Part shown: piece after piece, positions 24,687-33,568 of the stretch | How positions within the stretch are numbered: the stretch's first letter is position 1 | Layout: each line of letters opens with the position of its first letter | Assembly: GCA_031423495.1 (NCBI GenBank) | Contig: JANPFP010000265.1 | Location: 24,223-88,222 of the forward strand | DNA length: 64,000 nt | Reading direction: 5' to 3' | From: JACPYM01 sp031423495 | Lineage (GTDB): Bacteria; Acidobacteriota; Blastocatellia; RBC074 | Notes under the pieces: generated by a model | Database searches by the model: none | Told to the model about the DNA's origin: nothing | The model's input: the letters and a program-made list of their open reading frames with translations, nothing else | Program-made: the position numbers and the translations under genes

Positions 24687-26009
24687 TTACAAACTAAGTT
24701 GCAGCCCGCAACGCGCCAATACGTCAGCATTCACTACGGTTTCGTTGCGTTCCGGGCCGGTCGAGATAAACGCAAACGGAGCGCCTGAAAGTTCACTCAA
24801 TCGGTTGATGTAAGCCTGCGCCTTGTCGGGCAGCGCGTCGAAACGATCAATGCCTGCGGTCTGGCTCAGCCAGCCGGGCATGGTTTCGTAAACCGGTTCC
24901 GCCACGTTCATGGCTTCGGCATCGTAAGGCACTTGATCGGTTTCGACGCCGTGAATGCGATAGCCGACACAGATTTTGAGTTCGGGTTCGGCGTCCAATA
25001 CGTCGAGCTTGGTCAGGGCGAGCGCGTCGAGTCCGTTAATCATCACGGCGTAACGCGCGATGACTGCGTCGTACCAACCGGTGCGGCGCGGGCGTCCGGT
25101 GGATGCGCCGTATTCGCCGCCGCGTTGGCGAATCGCTTCGCCGTGCGCGTCGTTCAGTTCGGTCGGGAAGGGGCCGCTGCCTACGCGCGTGGTGTATGCC
25201 TTGATGACGCCAATCGTCATATCGAGCGCCGTGGGCGGTACGCCCGCACCTGTGCAAGCGCCTCCGATGGACGAACTCGACGATGTCACAAACGGATAAG
25301 TGCCGTGATCAATGTCGAGCATTGTCGCCTGCGCGCCTTCAAGCAAGAGCGACTTGCCGTCTCTCATTGCGTGATTCAGAAAGTAAGTCGTATCGCAAAT
25401 ATGCGGCGCGAGCAGTTCAGCCCAACGTTGGCCGTCTTCGATCAGTTTGCCTTTATCAATTGGCTCGCCGCCGAGCATGGCAATCATGCGATTGGCTTGT
25501 GTGGCCGAATGCGCGAGCTTTTCAGACAAGCTGGCCGCGTCGGTCAAATCGCCTGCGCGCAAACCGCGCCGCGCCATCTTGTCTTCATAGGCCGGGCCGA
25601 TGCCGCGCATGGTCGTGCCCACAGCGTTGATGCCGCGCGAAACTTCGACGGCGCGGTCGAGGGCTACGTGATAGGGCAGGATGAGATGCGCGCGATTGCT
25701 GACCAGCAGGTTTTGCGCGTTGACTTCGATGCCTTTGGCTTTGAGTTCGTCCATCTCGTGCAGCAAGGCTTCAGGGCTGACGACGACACCGTTGCCGATG
25801 ACGCAGGTCTTGCCCGGATGCGTGATGCCCGAAGGAATCAGATGGAGTACGAATTTTTGATCTACGCCATCTCTACGGATGATTACGGTGTGGCCGGCGT
25901 TGTGGCCGCCTTGATAGCGGGTGACGATGTCAAAGTGTTCGGCGAGCAGGTCTACGAGTTTGCCTTTGCCTTCGTCGCCCCATTGCGCGCCGATGATTGC
26001 GAGGTTCAT
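24687..26009 (-). CDS. purA: Adenylosuccinate synthetase
   Basis: 440 residues, the normal length. It joins IMP and aspartate using GTP, the first step from IMP to AMP. The active-site P-loop GAQWGDEGKGKLVDLL is at residues 7-22, with catalytic Asp13; His41 lies in GGHNAGHTVI. Further family blocks are GIGPAYEDKMARRG, LLEGAQATMLDIDHGTYPFV, and GSGPFPTEL. It heads the group purA, DUF4139, antiporter. Confidence 0.98.
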   Translation of the reverse strand: MNLAIIGAQWGDEGKGKLVDLLAEHFDIVTRYQGGHNAGHTVIIRRDGVDQKFVLHLIPSGITHPGKTCVIGNGVVVSPEALLHEMDELKAKGIEVNAQNLLVSNRAHLILPYHVALDRAVEVSRGINAVGTTMRGIGPAYEDKMARRGLRAGDLTDAASLSEKLAHSATQANRMIAMLGGEPIDKGKLIEDGQRWAELLAPHICDTTYFLNHAMRDGKSLLLEGAQATMLDIDHGTYPFVTSSSSSIGGACTGAGVPPTALDMTIGVIKAYTTRVGSGPFPTELNDAHGEAIRQRGGEYGASTGRPRRTGWYDAVIARYAVMINGLDALALTKLDVLDAEPELKICVGYRIHGVETDQVPYDAEAMNVAEPVYETMPGWLSQTAGIDRFDALPDKAQAYINRLSELSGAPFAFISTGPERNETVVNADVLARCGLQLSL

Positions 26010-26037
26010 TGTTTTGGTTGCGGGTTAAAATTTATTC

Positions 26038-26138
26038 AACACAAAGGGACAAAGGAACAAGGGGGCAAAGGTTTGGTTAGATTGATTGGCGATCTAAACT
26101 TTGTTCCTTTGTTCCTTTGTCCCTTTGTCCCTTTGTGT
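26038..26138. repeat. Inverted repeat upstream of purA
   Basis: AACACAAAGGGACAAAGGAA on the left and the complementary TTCCTTTGTCCCTTTGTGTT on the right flank a short AT-rich loop between trxB and purA. The arms are internally repetitive (CCTTTGTCCCTTTGTCC). Confidence 0.75.
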
Positions 26139-27098
26139 TTATTTGTTTTTCAGTGAATCAAGATATTTTTCAACCGACACAGCGGCTTGCACGCCATCCG
26201 CGACGACGTTCGCCAGTTGATAAATCGGGCGTACGCAAACATCGCCTGCTGCATATAAACCAGGGACGCCGGTTTCCATGAGTTCATTGCCGATGATGCG
26301 GTTTTCTTCATCAAGTTTGACGCCGGGCATGCCTTTGACGAGGTCTGAATTCGGCAACCAGCCGATGAAGACAAACACTGCATTCACGTCAAACTCAGCA
26401 ACCTTATCGGTTTTGAGATCACGAACGCGCACGCCGGTGACTTCTTTTTGCGCGCCGTTGGCTTTGCCGTAAATCTCTTCGACGACGGAATTCCACACGG
26501 GCGTGACGTTCGCAGAGTGCGTGTATTCTTCAATCAATATCTTTTGCGCCGTGAAATAGTCGCGGCGATGGATGGATTTAATTTGCGAAGCGTAGCGCGT
26601 CAGGAAGAAGCCTTCTTCGACCGCCGAATTGCCGCCGCCTACGACAGCCATCGGCTGGTTTTTGAAAAACGCGCCGTCGCAGGTTCCGCAGACGCTGACG
26701 CCGCCGCCGAAGTATTCGTCATAACCCGGCACGTCCAACTTACGCGGATGTCGTCCCGTCGCCAGAATCACTGCTTTCGCCGTGACTGACTTGCTGTCTG
26801 ACAAGCCAACCGTGAACGAGCCGTCTTCGTTGGGCGTTATTTTTTCTGCGCCTAAGCCAGTGCGAATTTCAGCGCCAAAGCGTTTGGCGTGACGCAAAAA
26901 CGCATCGGTGAAATCGTAGCCCGAAATGCCGTCAGGAAAGCCCGGATAATTATCAATCGCGGCAGAAAACACGATCTGTCCGCCGGGTACGCCTTTCTCA
27001 AGCACGAGCGTCTTGAGCAACGAGCGCCCCGTATAAACGGCAGCCGCCAATCCGGTTGGCCCACCGCCGATGATTACTACGTCAAAATCTGTTGTCAT
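26139..27098 (-). CDS. trxB: Thioredoxin reductase
   Basis: 319 residues, flavoprotein. The FAD site GGGPTGLAAAVYTGR starts at residue 11; the NADPH site is VVGGGNSAVEEGFFLT; the redox dithiol is C137-G-T-C140 in SVCGTCDGAFF; the end GLYAAGDVCVRPIYQLA binds FAD. It reduces thioredoxin with NADPH; trxA lies 82 bp upstream on the same strand. Confidence 0.96.
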   Translation of the reverse strand: MTTDFDVVIIGGGPTGLAAAVYTGRSLLKTLVLEKGVPGGQIVFSAAIDNYPGFPDGISGYDFTDAFLRHAKRFGAEIRTGLGAEKITPNEDGSFTVGLSDSKSVTAKAVILATGRHPRKLDVPGYDEYFGGGVSVCGTCDGAFFKNQPMAVVGGGNSAVEEGFFLTRYASQIKSIHRRDYFTAQKILIEEYTHSANVTPVWNSVVEEIYGKANGAQKEVTGVRVRDLKTDKVAEFDVNAVFVFIGWLPNSDLVKGMPGVKLDEENRIIGNELMETGVPGLYAAGDVCVRPIYQLANVVADGVQAAVSVEKYLDSLKNK

Positions 27099-27101
27099 AA
27101 A

Positions 27102-27179
27102 TAGTGGCTAGTGGCTAGTGGTTAGTAGCTAGTGGCAGTTCGAAAAACTAGCCACTAGCCACTAACCACTAGCCACTAA
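27102..27179. repeat. Inverted repeat between trxA and trxB
   Basis: TAGTGGCTAGTGGCTAGTGG continued by GTTAGTAGC on the left and the complement (CTAGCCACTAACCACTAGCC) on the right, with a 12-bp loop. Each arm is itself a run of GTGGCTA units. It may attenuate or separate trxA from trxB. Confidence 0.8.
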
Positions 27180-27180
27180 A

Positions 27181-27513
27181 TTACAATTGCCGTTCGATCA
27201 TTTGTGCGAGTTCGATATTCGCGTTGGGCGGAATGCCGACGCGGCGTTCCACCTCGGCGCCTTTGTGAAAAAGGATCAACGTCGGAATGCCGCGAATGCC
27301 ATATTTAGCCGGGCTTTCGAGGTTGTCGTCTACGTTCATCTTGAAGACTTTAGCTTTGCCTTGATATTGCTCGGCGACCTGTTCGACGGTCGGAGCCAAC
27401 ATGCGGCAAGGGCCACACCAGGGAGCCCAAAAGTCTACGAGAACGGGTTGGTCGGATTGCAGGACTTCGGCGTCCCATACGCTGTCAGAAACTTCGGTTA
27501 CAAAATCGCTCAT
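27181..27513 (-). CDS. trxA: Thioredoxin
   Basis: 110 residues starting MSDFVTEVSDSVWDAEVL. Active site WAPWCGPCRMLAPT, cis-proline segment GIRGIPTLILFHKG. ATG 27513 has GGAG 8 bp before it; the longer open frame up to 27606 lacks similarity. It carries electrons from TrxB to cytoplasmic targets. Confidence 0.96.
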   Translation of the reverse strand: MSDFVTEVSDSVWDAEVLQSDQPVLVDFWAPWCGPCRMLAPTVEQVAEQYQGKAKVFKMNVDDNLESPAKYGIRGIPTLILFHKGAEVERRVGIPPNANIELAQMIERQL

Positions 27514-27657
27514 AAGGTTTCTCCTATAAATGTTGCCTTCCGGCAGGGTGGCACCAGATGTCATCAAGATGCCATCTGATACCACAAACGGCGGGCAGTA
27601 TAGCAAACGAACTTGGGCTTGTCAGAAAGCCTTTGTCTATTAGTTGTGCCCGCACCA

Positions 27658-29106
27658 TCAAGCAGCCACAACTCGTTGATAGGCATCAAGATAATCGTGC
27701 GCGGCGCGTTCCCACGAATGGTCGGCGCGCATGCCGTTGCGTTGAATGCGCTGCCACGCTGCCGCATCGTAATAGTTAAACAACGCCTCGTAGTATTTCT
27801 CTACCAGCCGGTCACTAGCGTACTCAAAAAACTTGAAGCCGTTGCCCTGTCCGCTCAGTCGGTCGAAGTTCGTGATCGTATCGTCTAAACCGCCGACGCC
27901 ACGAACTATCGGCACCGTGCCGTATTTCAAACTGTACATTTGATTCAACCCGCACGGCTCATACGACGAAGGCATCAGGAACATGTCCGCGCCCGCTTCG
28001 ACCAAGTGCGATAGTTCATTGCTAAAGCCGAAATAGACGCCGACCTGCGTGGGATAAGCGTCGCGTACGCGCTGAAACAACCCTTCGTATTGCGCGTCGC
28101 CCGAACCCAGCAAGATGAAATAAGCGCCTGTGTCCAAAATGCGCCCCATCGCTTCAGCCGTCAGGTCAATGCCTTTTTGCACCGTCATCCGCGAGACGAT
28201 GGCGACGACGGGTTTCTCTAAATCAATCGGCAGCAAATAGCGTTCAAGCAAAGCCTGTTTGCACGCGCGCTTGCCGCTCAAATCGTTGATCGAAAAGTGC
28301 GCAGGCAAAAAACGGTCGGTTTCAGGGTTCCATTCGTCGTAATCAACGCCGTTCAACAAGCCGAGCAGATCGCCGCGTCGCCGCCGCAACAAACGATCGA
28401 GTCCGTTGCCGTATTGCGGCGTTTGAATCTCTTCGGCGTACTTGCGGCTCACCGTCGAAAGCGCGGTCGAGAATGACAAGCCCGCTTTTAACGCATTCGC
28501 CGCGCCGCCTGATTCCATGCCGAAGCGAAAGGCTTCGACAGGGATGTCGAACTTGCTCAACAGTGCGGGCGAGAAATATCCCTGATAAGCCAGATTGTGA
28601 ATGGTGAACAGCGTTTTGGTGCGGCTGAAATAAGGATCGTCGCGGTAAGTCGTCGCCAGATGCACCGGAATCAAGCCGGTCTGCCAGTCGTTGCAATGAA
28701 TCACGTCTGGCGGAGCGCCCAACCGTTTGCAGAGTTCCAACACAGCGCGGCTGAAATAAGCGAAACGTTCAGCGTCCCAATCGCCTTGATCGTAAATGTA
28801 TCCGTGGCCGAAGTATTGATCGTTCTCGATGAAATAAAACGGCGTCGCGCCTTGCCAGTCGCGCCACACGCGCCCGCCTTTGAGCTCTCCGTCAAAGGGC
28901 ACGCGCAAGTCGTCGAACAGCAACTCGCCCGTGTCTTCGCGCACTACGTCGCCGCTGCGTTTGCCCACGCCGGTGTAACGCGGCACGATGACGAGGGCGT
29001 CTACGCCAATGCGCGTGAGAGCTTTGGGCAACGCGCCCGCTACGTCAGCCAGGCCGCCGGTTTTGGAATAAGGCACAACTTCAGAAGAAGCGATGATGAC
29101 GCGCAT
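27658..29106 (-). CDS. glgA: Glycogen synthase GlgA
   Basis: 482 residues, GT5 family, GT-B fold; extends alpha-1,4-glucan from ADP-glucose. Start MRVIIASSEVVPYSKTGGLADV holds the K-T-G-G-L ADP-glucose site. Further blocks: DVIHCNDWQTGLIPVHL, TIHNLAYQGYF, SRMTVQKGIDL and the catalytic MPSSYEPCGLNQMYSLKYGT, then VRGVGGLDDTI. ATG 29106 is preferred over an upstream 29124. Confidence 0.96.
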   Translation of the reverse strand: MRVIIASSEVVPYSKTGGLADVAGALPKALTRIGVDALVIVPRYTGVGKRSGDVVREDTGELLFDDLRVPFDGELKGGRVWRDWQGATPFYFIENDQYFGHGYIYDQGDWDAERFAYFSRAVLELCKRLGAPPDVIHCNDWQTGLIPVHLATTYRDDPYFSRTKTLFTIHNLAYQGYFSPALLSKFDIPVEAFRFGMESGGAANALKAGLSFSTALSTVSRKYAEEIQTPQYGNGLDRLLRRRRGDLLGLLNGVDYDEWNPETDRFLPAHFSINDLSGKRACKQALLERYLLPIDLEKPVVAIVSRMTVQKGIDLTAEAMGRILDTGAYFILLGSGDAQYEGLFQRVRDAYPTQVGVYFGFSNELSHLVEAGADMFLMPSSYEPCGLNQMYSLKYGTVPIVRGVGGLDDTITNFDRLSGQGNGFKFFEYASDRLVEKYYEALFNYYDAAAWQRIQRNGMRADHSWERAAHDYLDAYQRVVAA

Positions 29107-29452
29107 AGCGATGACCGCGCGCACAGCAAACCGCGCTGTTGCGTAAAACCTTTCGTTGAAAGTGGAAATTTAGAAGACGCCCAAAGGCGGCGGATACTAA
29201 GTGGCGGTTTGAAAAATTGTCAAGAATAGCTGTGGACTGCTGAGGCTCGACGCAGCTTTGCATTCGTTGCCCAGAGCTTTTGGCTCCCTGGTGTATGCCG
29301 CACATGCGCGTAAACCTGCCGTAGCTGTGGTCGTCTGGATATTGATTGAAAATCTTTACTGCCACGGGTTGTCTCGCCGTAGCGATGTGCCTATGATTGC
29401 GCACCTCTCAATACAACGCATTACCAACGATCTGAGCAAAAGGAGTCACCGC
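29107..29452. other. Divergent intergenic region glgA / permease
   Basis: It separates the divergent glgA (-) and permease (+) genes and should hold promoters for both. An open frame from 29258 joins the permease frame but has no permease similarity. No clear -35/-10 pair was identified. Confidence 0.5.
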
Positions 29453-30619
29453 GTGTTTCAACACCTTCCGCTGATTTTCAAGAACAGTTTGCGCAATCGT
29501 CGCCGCAGCCTGCTGACCATCGTGAGCATTGGCGCTTCGCTGAGTCTGCTGGGCTTGTTGTTGGCGCTTTATCATTCGTTTTATTTCGCCGAACTCGCGC
29601 CTGACGCGGCGTTGCGGTTGATTACGCGCAATCGCGTATCGCTCGCCAATCCGTTGCCGCTTTCTTATCTGCCGCAGATCAAACAAGTGCCCGGCGTCAA
29701 AGAGGCGATGATTTTTAACTGGTTTGGTGGAACGTATAAAGACAATCGCGATCCGGCTAATCAGTTCGCGCGCTTTGCCGTCGAAGGCGAAAAACTCGCC
29801 GTCGTCAATCCTGAATACAAACTGTCTGACGCTGAACGCGCCGCGTTTTTGCAGGAACAATCGGCCTGCATTGTGGGCCGCAAGACTGCCAACAACCATA
29901 AACTGAAACTGGGCGACCGCCTGGTGGTGGATGGCGACATTTATCCGGTCAAGCTGGAACTCACCGTGCGCGGCATCTTCGATAATCCGACAGATAACGA
30001 AAGCCTGTTTTTTCAATACAAATATCTGAACGAAAGCCTGAAAGGCCAAGCGGGCTTTAGCGATGTCGTCAGCACTTACAGCATCAAGCTCGAACGCGCC
30101 GAAGATTCTAATGCCGTGGCTAAAGGCATTGACGACCAGTTTCGCAATGCACCGCTGCAAACCAAAACCGAAACCGAGCAAGCCTTCACGCTGAGTTTCG
30201 TCGGCTTTCTTGGCAACGTGAAACTCATCTTATTTTCGATCTGTGCGGCGGTGACTTTCACGATCTTGCTGGTCGCGGGCAATACGATGGCGATGGCCGT
30301 ACGCGAACGCGTACGCGAAGTCGGCGTATTGAAAACGCTGGGTTATACCAACGGCCTCGTGCTGGGCATGCTCGTCGGCGAAGCCGTCATGATTTCGCTC
30401 ATTGGCGGAATCGTCGGGCTGGTGATAGCGAACGGTTTGATTGCGATGTTGCGTACGCTGCCTTCGACGTTTGTGAATATGAGTACGCTGACCGTGCCGC
30501 CGTGGGTGACGCTGGCGTGTTTGCTGATCGCCGTGAGCATCGGCGTCATCAGTTCGCTTATTCCCGCGTGGGGCGCTTCGCGGCGTTCGATTGTCGAAGC
30601 GCTGAAATTCACTGATTGA
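29453..30619 (+). CDS. ABC transporter permease, MacB/FtsX type
   Basis: 388 residues from GTG 29453, which follows AAAGGAG by 7 bp; starts VFQHLPLIFKNSLRNRRRSL. One membrane helix near residue 25, a periplasmic domain of about 200 residues, and three helices in the C-terminal third (MAMAVRERVREVGVLKTLGY is the cytoplasmic coupling helix motif). The end is SRRSIVEALKFTD. It probably works with an ATPase such as the one at 34912 in export of lipids or small molecules. A near copy of its last 39 bp occurs at 31233. Confidence 0.9.
   Translation: MFQHLPLIFKNSLRNRRRSLLTIVSIGASLSLLGLLLALYHSFYFAELAPDAALRLITRNRVSLANPLPLSYLPQIKQVPGVKEAMIFNWFGGTYKDNRDPANQFARFAVEGEKLAVVNPEYKLSDAERAAFLQEQSACIVGRKTANNHKLKLGDRLVVDGDIYPVKLELTVRGIFDNPTDNESLFFQYKYLNESLKGQAGFSDVVSTYSIKLERAEDSNAVAKGIDDQFRNAPLQTKTETEQAFTLSFVGFLGNVKLILFSICAAVTFTILLVAGNTMAMAVRERVREVGVLKTLGYTNGLVLGMLVGEAVMISLIGGIVGLVIANGLIAMLRTLPSTFVNMSTLTVPPWVTLACLLIAVSIGVISSLIPAWGASRRSIVEALKFTD
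30581..30619 (+). repeat. 39-bp direct repeat, copy in permease 3' end
   Basis: The last 13 codons of the permease gene (RRSIVEALKFTD-stop). It is repeated at 31233-31271 with four changes. Confidence 0.85.
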
Positions 30620-30637
30620 ATATACTTGGAGAAAGAT

Positions 30638-30868
30638 ATGCAGTTGCTAGATCGAATCACTACTGATCCTCAAATATGTCACGGCAAACCCGTCATTCGC
30701 GGGTTGCGTTACCCGGTAGAAGTGATTCTTGAATTACTTAGTTCCGGCATGACGAATGATGAAATTCTGGTCGATTACGAAGACCTTGAGCTTGACGACA
30801 TTCGGGCGGTGCTGGCTTATGCCACCCGACTGAGCCGAATCAAACGCATTGAACCTGTATTCGTATGA
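30638..30868 (+). CDS. DUF433 antitoxin-like protein
   Basis: 76 residues beginning MQLLDRITTDPQICHGKPVI, then RGLRYPVEVILELLSSGMT and DYEDLELDDIRAVLAYA. This is the DUF433 family, small winged-helix-like proteins often encoded before DUF5615 PIN-like toxins. A TTGGAG site precedes ATG 30638; its stop overlaps the next gene's ATG (ATGA). It likely binds the toxin and its own promoter. Confidence 0.9.
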   Translation: MQLLDRITTDPQICHGKPVIRGLRYPVEVILELLSSGMTNDEILVDYEDLELDDIRAVLAYATRLSRIKRIEPVFV

Positions 30869-31218
30869 AGTTCATCGTTGATGCCCACTTGCCGCGACGA
30901 TTAGCTCGCTTGCTGCAACAGGCAGGTTACGATGCGATTCACACGCTTGATTTGTCGCTGGGGAATCGCACGCCGGACACGTTCATCAATGAACTCTCTG
31001 CTGAGGAACAACGGGTCGTCGTAACCAAAGACGCTGATTTCGTTGATTCGTTTTGGTTACGCCAAGAGCCGTGGAAGCTCTTGTTGGTATCAACCGGAAA
31101 CATTCGCAATGCCGAGCTATGCGCAATTTTTCAGGCCAACCTAGAGAAACTTGTTGAAGGCTTCGACATTTTCGACTTCATCGAAATCAATCGAACTGAC
31201 GTAGTTTTTCACGCGTAA
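30865..31218 (+). CDS. DUF5615 PIN-like toxin
   Basis: 117 residues. MKFIVDAHLPRRLARLLQQA carries the first acidic residue (Asp6), and VVTKDADFVDSF the second acidic pair; these are the DUF5615 (Mut7-C/PIN-like) family motifs. The family is thought to be RNase toxins, type II. Overlaps the DUF433 antitoxin gene by 4 bp. The pair stands between the permease gene and a duplicate of its last codons. Confidence 0.9.
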   Translation: MKFIVDAHLPRRLARLLQQAGYDAIHTLDLSLGNRTPDTFINELSAEEQRVVVTKDADFVDSFWLRQEPWKLLLVSTGNIRNAELCAIFQANLEKLVEGFDIFDFIEINRTDVVFHA

Positions 31219-31232
31219 TTTGGAAGGCATCG

Positions 31233-31271
31233 TGGCGTTCGATTGTCGAGGCGCTGAAATTCACCGATTAA
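31233..31271 (+). repeat. 39-bp direct repeat, second copy
   Basis: GGCGTTCGATTGTCGAGGCG and the rest matches the permease end at 30581-30619. The four differences are one at the edge, two synonymous third positions and TAA in place of TGA. It has no start or promoter. Confidence 0.85.
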
Positions 31272-31304
31272 GTTTTTAACGCAGGCGATCTTGAGTCAGC
31301 AAGC

Positions 31305-31324
31305 CGCCTAATTCAGGTTAGGCG
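31305..31324. repeat. Short palindrome CGCCTAA / TTAGGCG
   Basis: A 7-bp stem with 6-bp loop located 58 bp upstream of the VOC gene. Possibly an operator or the trace of a recombination site. Confidence 0.4.
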
Positions 31325-31382
31325 CAGAATAAAATGGCTGACTGCCATTTGATCACCAACCACAAACATAAAGGAGAATCAC

Positions 31383-31769
31383 ATGAAACGAGTCACTGGC
31401 ATCGGCGGCATCTTTTTCAAGGCCAAAGACGCTCCAGCACTGCGGGCTTGGTACAAGCAGCACTTGGGAATTGATGTCCAAGCCTGGGGCGGAGCTTCCT
31501 TCGATTTGACCGACGCTGAGGGCCAGCCGGTTACAGGCACAACTACCTGGTTAATTGATCCGCAAGAAAGTAATCACTTTGCTCCGAGCTCTGCTTCCTT
31601 CATGGTCAACTACCGAGTGGAAGACCTCCACGCCCTGGTCAAGGTCTTGAAGGAAGAAGGCTGCAATGTGATCGAGAAGATTGACGAATCTGAGTATGGG
31701 AAGTTTGCCTGGGTCATTGATCCAGAGGGAAACAAGGTCGAGCTATGGCAGCCGCCTCAAGGCCAATGA
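31383..31769 (+). CDS. VOC family (glyoxalase/bleomycin resistance-like) protein
   Basis: 128 residues, two beta-alpha-beta-beta-beta modules. Start MKRVTGIGGIFFKAKDAPAL, end GKFAWVIDPEGNKVELWQP, which is the vicinal-oxygen-chelate fold ending with metal ligand Glu in KVELW. The substrate is unknown. AAGGAG lies 8 bp before ATG. Confidence 0.9.
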   Translation: MKRVTGIGGIFFKAKDAPALRAWYKQHLGIDVQAWGGASFDLTDAEGQPVTGTTTWLIDPQESNHFAPSSASFMVNYRVEDLHALVKVLKEEGCNVIEKIDESEYGKFAWVIDPEGNKVELWQPPQGQ

Positions 31770-31820
31770 GCAGGCTTGTTAGTCTGCGCGGCCTAATCAC
31801 TGATCTCTAAATTTACGACA

Positions 31821-31871
31821 ATGACTCTCAAAGAAACTCTCGCGCAACTCGAATCTCTCGGTTCGGATTGA
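31821..31871 (+). pseudogene. N-terminal fragment of DNA alkylation repair protein (AlkD-like)
   Basis: MTLKETLAQLESLGSD-stop. This matches the opening of AlkD-like DNA glycosylases as I recall them (M-T-L-K-E-x-x-x-x-L-x-x-L-G). Nothing of the remaining 200 residues is present; the DUF1801 gene begins 7 bp later. A deletion has probably removed the rest. Confidence 0.4.
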
Positions 31872-31877
31872 GATTCT

Positions 31878-32264
31878 ATGAAAACGAATCAACCACTACA
31901 GACGATTGACGATTACATCGCGGGTTGCGCTGAAGCAGTGCAACCGCTGCTCGAAAAAATCAGGGCGACGATCAGGAAGGCTGCACCGGAAGCGGAAGAA
32001 ACCATCAGTTACCAAATGCCGACCTTCTGGCTGCACGGCAATCTGGTTCACTTTATGGCGCACCCAAAGCACATCGATTTTTACCCTGCGCCCAGCGGTA
32101 TCACGGCGTTCAAAGACGAACTGGCTAAGTACGCCAGCGCGAAGGGGTCGGTACAGTTTCCGCTGGATAAGCCCATCCCTTATGCGCTGATCGGCAAGAT
32201 CGTGAAGTTCAGAGTGAAGGAAAATCTGGATAAAGCCGCCACCAAAACAAAGAAGAAAAAATAG
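31878..32264 (+). CDS. DUF1801 (YdhG-like) protein
   Basis: 128 residues: TIDDYIAGCAEAVQPLLEKI, PEAEETISYQMPTFWLHGNL, VHFMAHPKHIDFYPAPSGI, and a Lys-rich end (TKTKKKK). This matches the YdhG/DUF1801 family of small proteins with unknown role. The start ATG 31878 follows a short AlkD-like fragment. It ends 17 bp before the next permease, so it may be in that transcript. Confidence 0.88.
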   Translation: MKTNQPLQTIDDYIAGCAEAVQPLLEKIRATIRKAAPEAEETISYQMPTFWLHGNLVHFMAHPKHIDFYPAPSGITAFKDELAKYASAKGSVQFPLDKPIPYALIGKIVKFRVKENLDKAATKTKKKK

Positions 32265-32281
32265 AGTCGTTACGGTGAATT

Positions 32282-33466
32282 ATGAAAATCCCGCTTTCCT
32301 ACAACATTCGCAACCTATTTGCGCGCCGCGCAACAACGCTAATGACGGCGCTGGGCATCGCCCTGACCGTAGCCGTGCTGCTCAGTATTATGGCAATGGT
32401 CGAAGGGCTGCGCAGTTCGCTGGCGGCGACGGGGCATCCGTTGAATTTGCTGGTGATGCGCAAGGGGGCTACGGCGGAGTTGAATTCCAACGTGACGCAG
32501 GAACAGTTTCAGACCATCAAGGCCAAGTCCGGCATCGCGCGTTTGCCTAATGGCGAACCGGCGGTGTCGCTGGAACTCATCACCGTCATCATTCTCGAAA
32601 GCCCTGAAAATCCCGCAGGCATCAACATCAGCATGCGCGGACTGACGCAAACCGGGTTTGAGATGCGCGACGGATTCGACAAGGGTGATGGATTGCGCAT
32701 TGCTGAAGGCCGGATGTTCCAACCCGGACGCCGCGAAGTCGTCGTCGGCAAGGGGCTGGCGAAGCGTTATCCCAAAGCGCGCGTCGGCGAGAAACTCGAT
32801 TTGGGGCGCGGCACGTGGGACATCGTAGGCGTGATGGACGCCGGGCGTTCCGCCGCGAATAGCGAAGTGTTTTGCGATCTGGCGCAACTGGCTTCCGATC
32901 AAAACCGCGAGACTTCGTTAAGCTCGATTCTGATTCGCGCGACCGATGCCGTGGCGATGCAGGCTTTGACGAACGATCTCAAAGAAGACCGCCGCCTGAA
33001 TGTCGAACCCAAGTCAGAGACGGCTTATTATCAAGAGCAGATGAGTTCCGCCGCGCCGCTGCAATTTTTGGGTACCTTCGTAGCAATCATCATGGCCATC
33101 GGTTCGAGCTTCGCGGCGATGAATACGATGTATGCGGCGGTGGCGCGGCGTTCGGCTGAAATCGGTACGTTGCGCGTGCTGGGCTTTTCTAAACCGGGCA
33201 TCCTGTTGAGCTTTTTGATCGAAGCGTTATTGCTGAGTCTGTTGGGCGGCATCCTCGGCTGTTTGCTGGTGCTGCCGCTCAACGATTTCACGACGGGCAT
33301 CGGCAGCTTCACTACGTTTAGCGAGTTCACGTTTAACTTCCGCATTACGCCCGCGATTATGCTGACGGGCATCACCTTCGCCGTCGTGCTGGGCATCATC
33401 GGCGGACTCTTTCCGGCAGGCGCGGCGGCGCGCAAAGAGATATTGACGGCGCTGAAACAATCGTAA
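32282..33466 (+). CDS. ABC transporter permease, MacB/FtsX type
   Basis: 394 residues. MKIPLSYNIRNLFARRATTL, first membrane helix at about 20-40, periplasmic domain, then three C-terminal helices with ARRSAEIGTLRVLGFSKPGI as the coupling segment, and an end of LTALKQS. It is followed by an adaptor and an ATPase (33569, 34912), so these three genes make a complete MacAB-like exporter; a second permease might pair with it. Confidence 0.92.
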   Translation: MKIPLSYNIRNLFARRATTLMTALGIALTVAVLLSIMAMVEGLRSSLAATGHPLNLLVMRKGATAELNSNVTQEQFQTIKAKSGIARLPNGEPAVSLELITVIILESPENPAGINISMRGLTQTGFEMRDGFDKGDGLRIAEGRMFQPGRREVVVGKGLAKRYPKARVGEKLDLGRGTWDIVGVMDAGRSAANSEVFCDLAQLASDQNRETSLSSILIRATDAVAMQALTNDLKEDRRLNVEPKSETAYYQEQMSSAAPLQFLGTFVAIIMAIGSSFAAMNTMYAAVARRSAEIGTLRVLGFSKPGILLSFLIEALLLSLLGGILGCLLVLPLNDFTTGIGSFTTFSEFTFNFRITPAIMLTGITFAVVLGIIGGLFPAGAAARKEILTALKQS

Positions 33467-33470
33467 AAAG

Positions 33471-33557
33471 CATGTAGTACCGGCTTCAGCCGGAAGCATT
33501 CGGGTAAGACACAATGAGCTAAATCCGCACGCTTCCGGCTGAAGCCGGTACTACATG
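33471..33557. repeat. 27-bp perfect inverted repeat
   Basis: CATGTAGTACCGGCTTCAGC continued by CGGAAGC, and its exact complement at 33531-33557, separated by 33 bp. It fills the gap between the permease and adaptor genes. Confidence 0.85.
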
Positions 33558-33568
33558 CAACAGAAAAT

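Noticed and set aside
24933..26156. Long open frames opposite purA, hflX, HerA-like and permease genes (for example 407 residues opposite purA, 388 opposite the permease at 41227)
   Set aside because: They mirror GC-rich coding genes on the other strand, have no family features and low-complexity Arg/Ala content.
30581..31271. 39-bp repeat as simple target-site duplication of a transposon
   Set aside because: No terminal inverted repeats or transposase; differences at synonymous positions suggest old coding copies.
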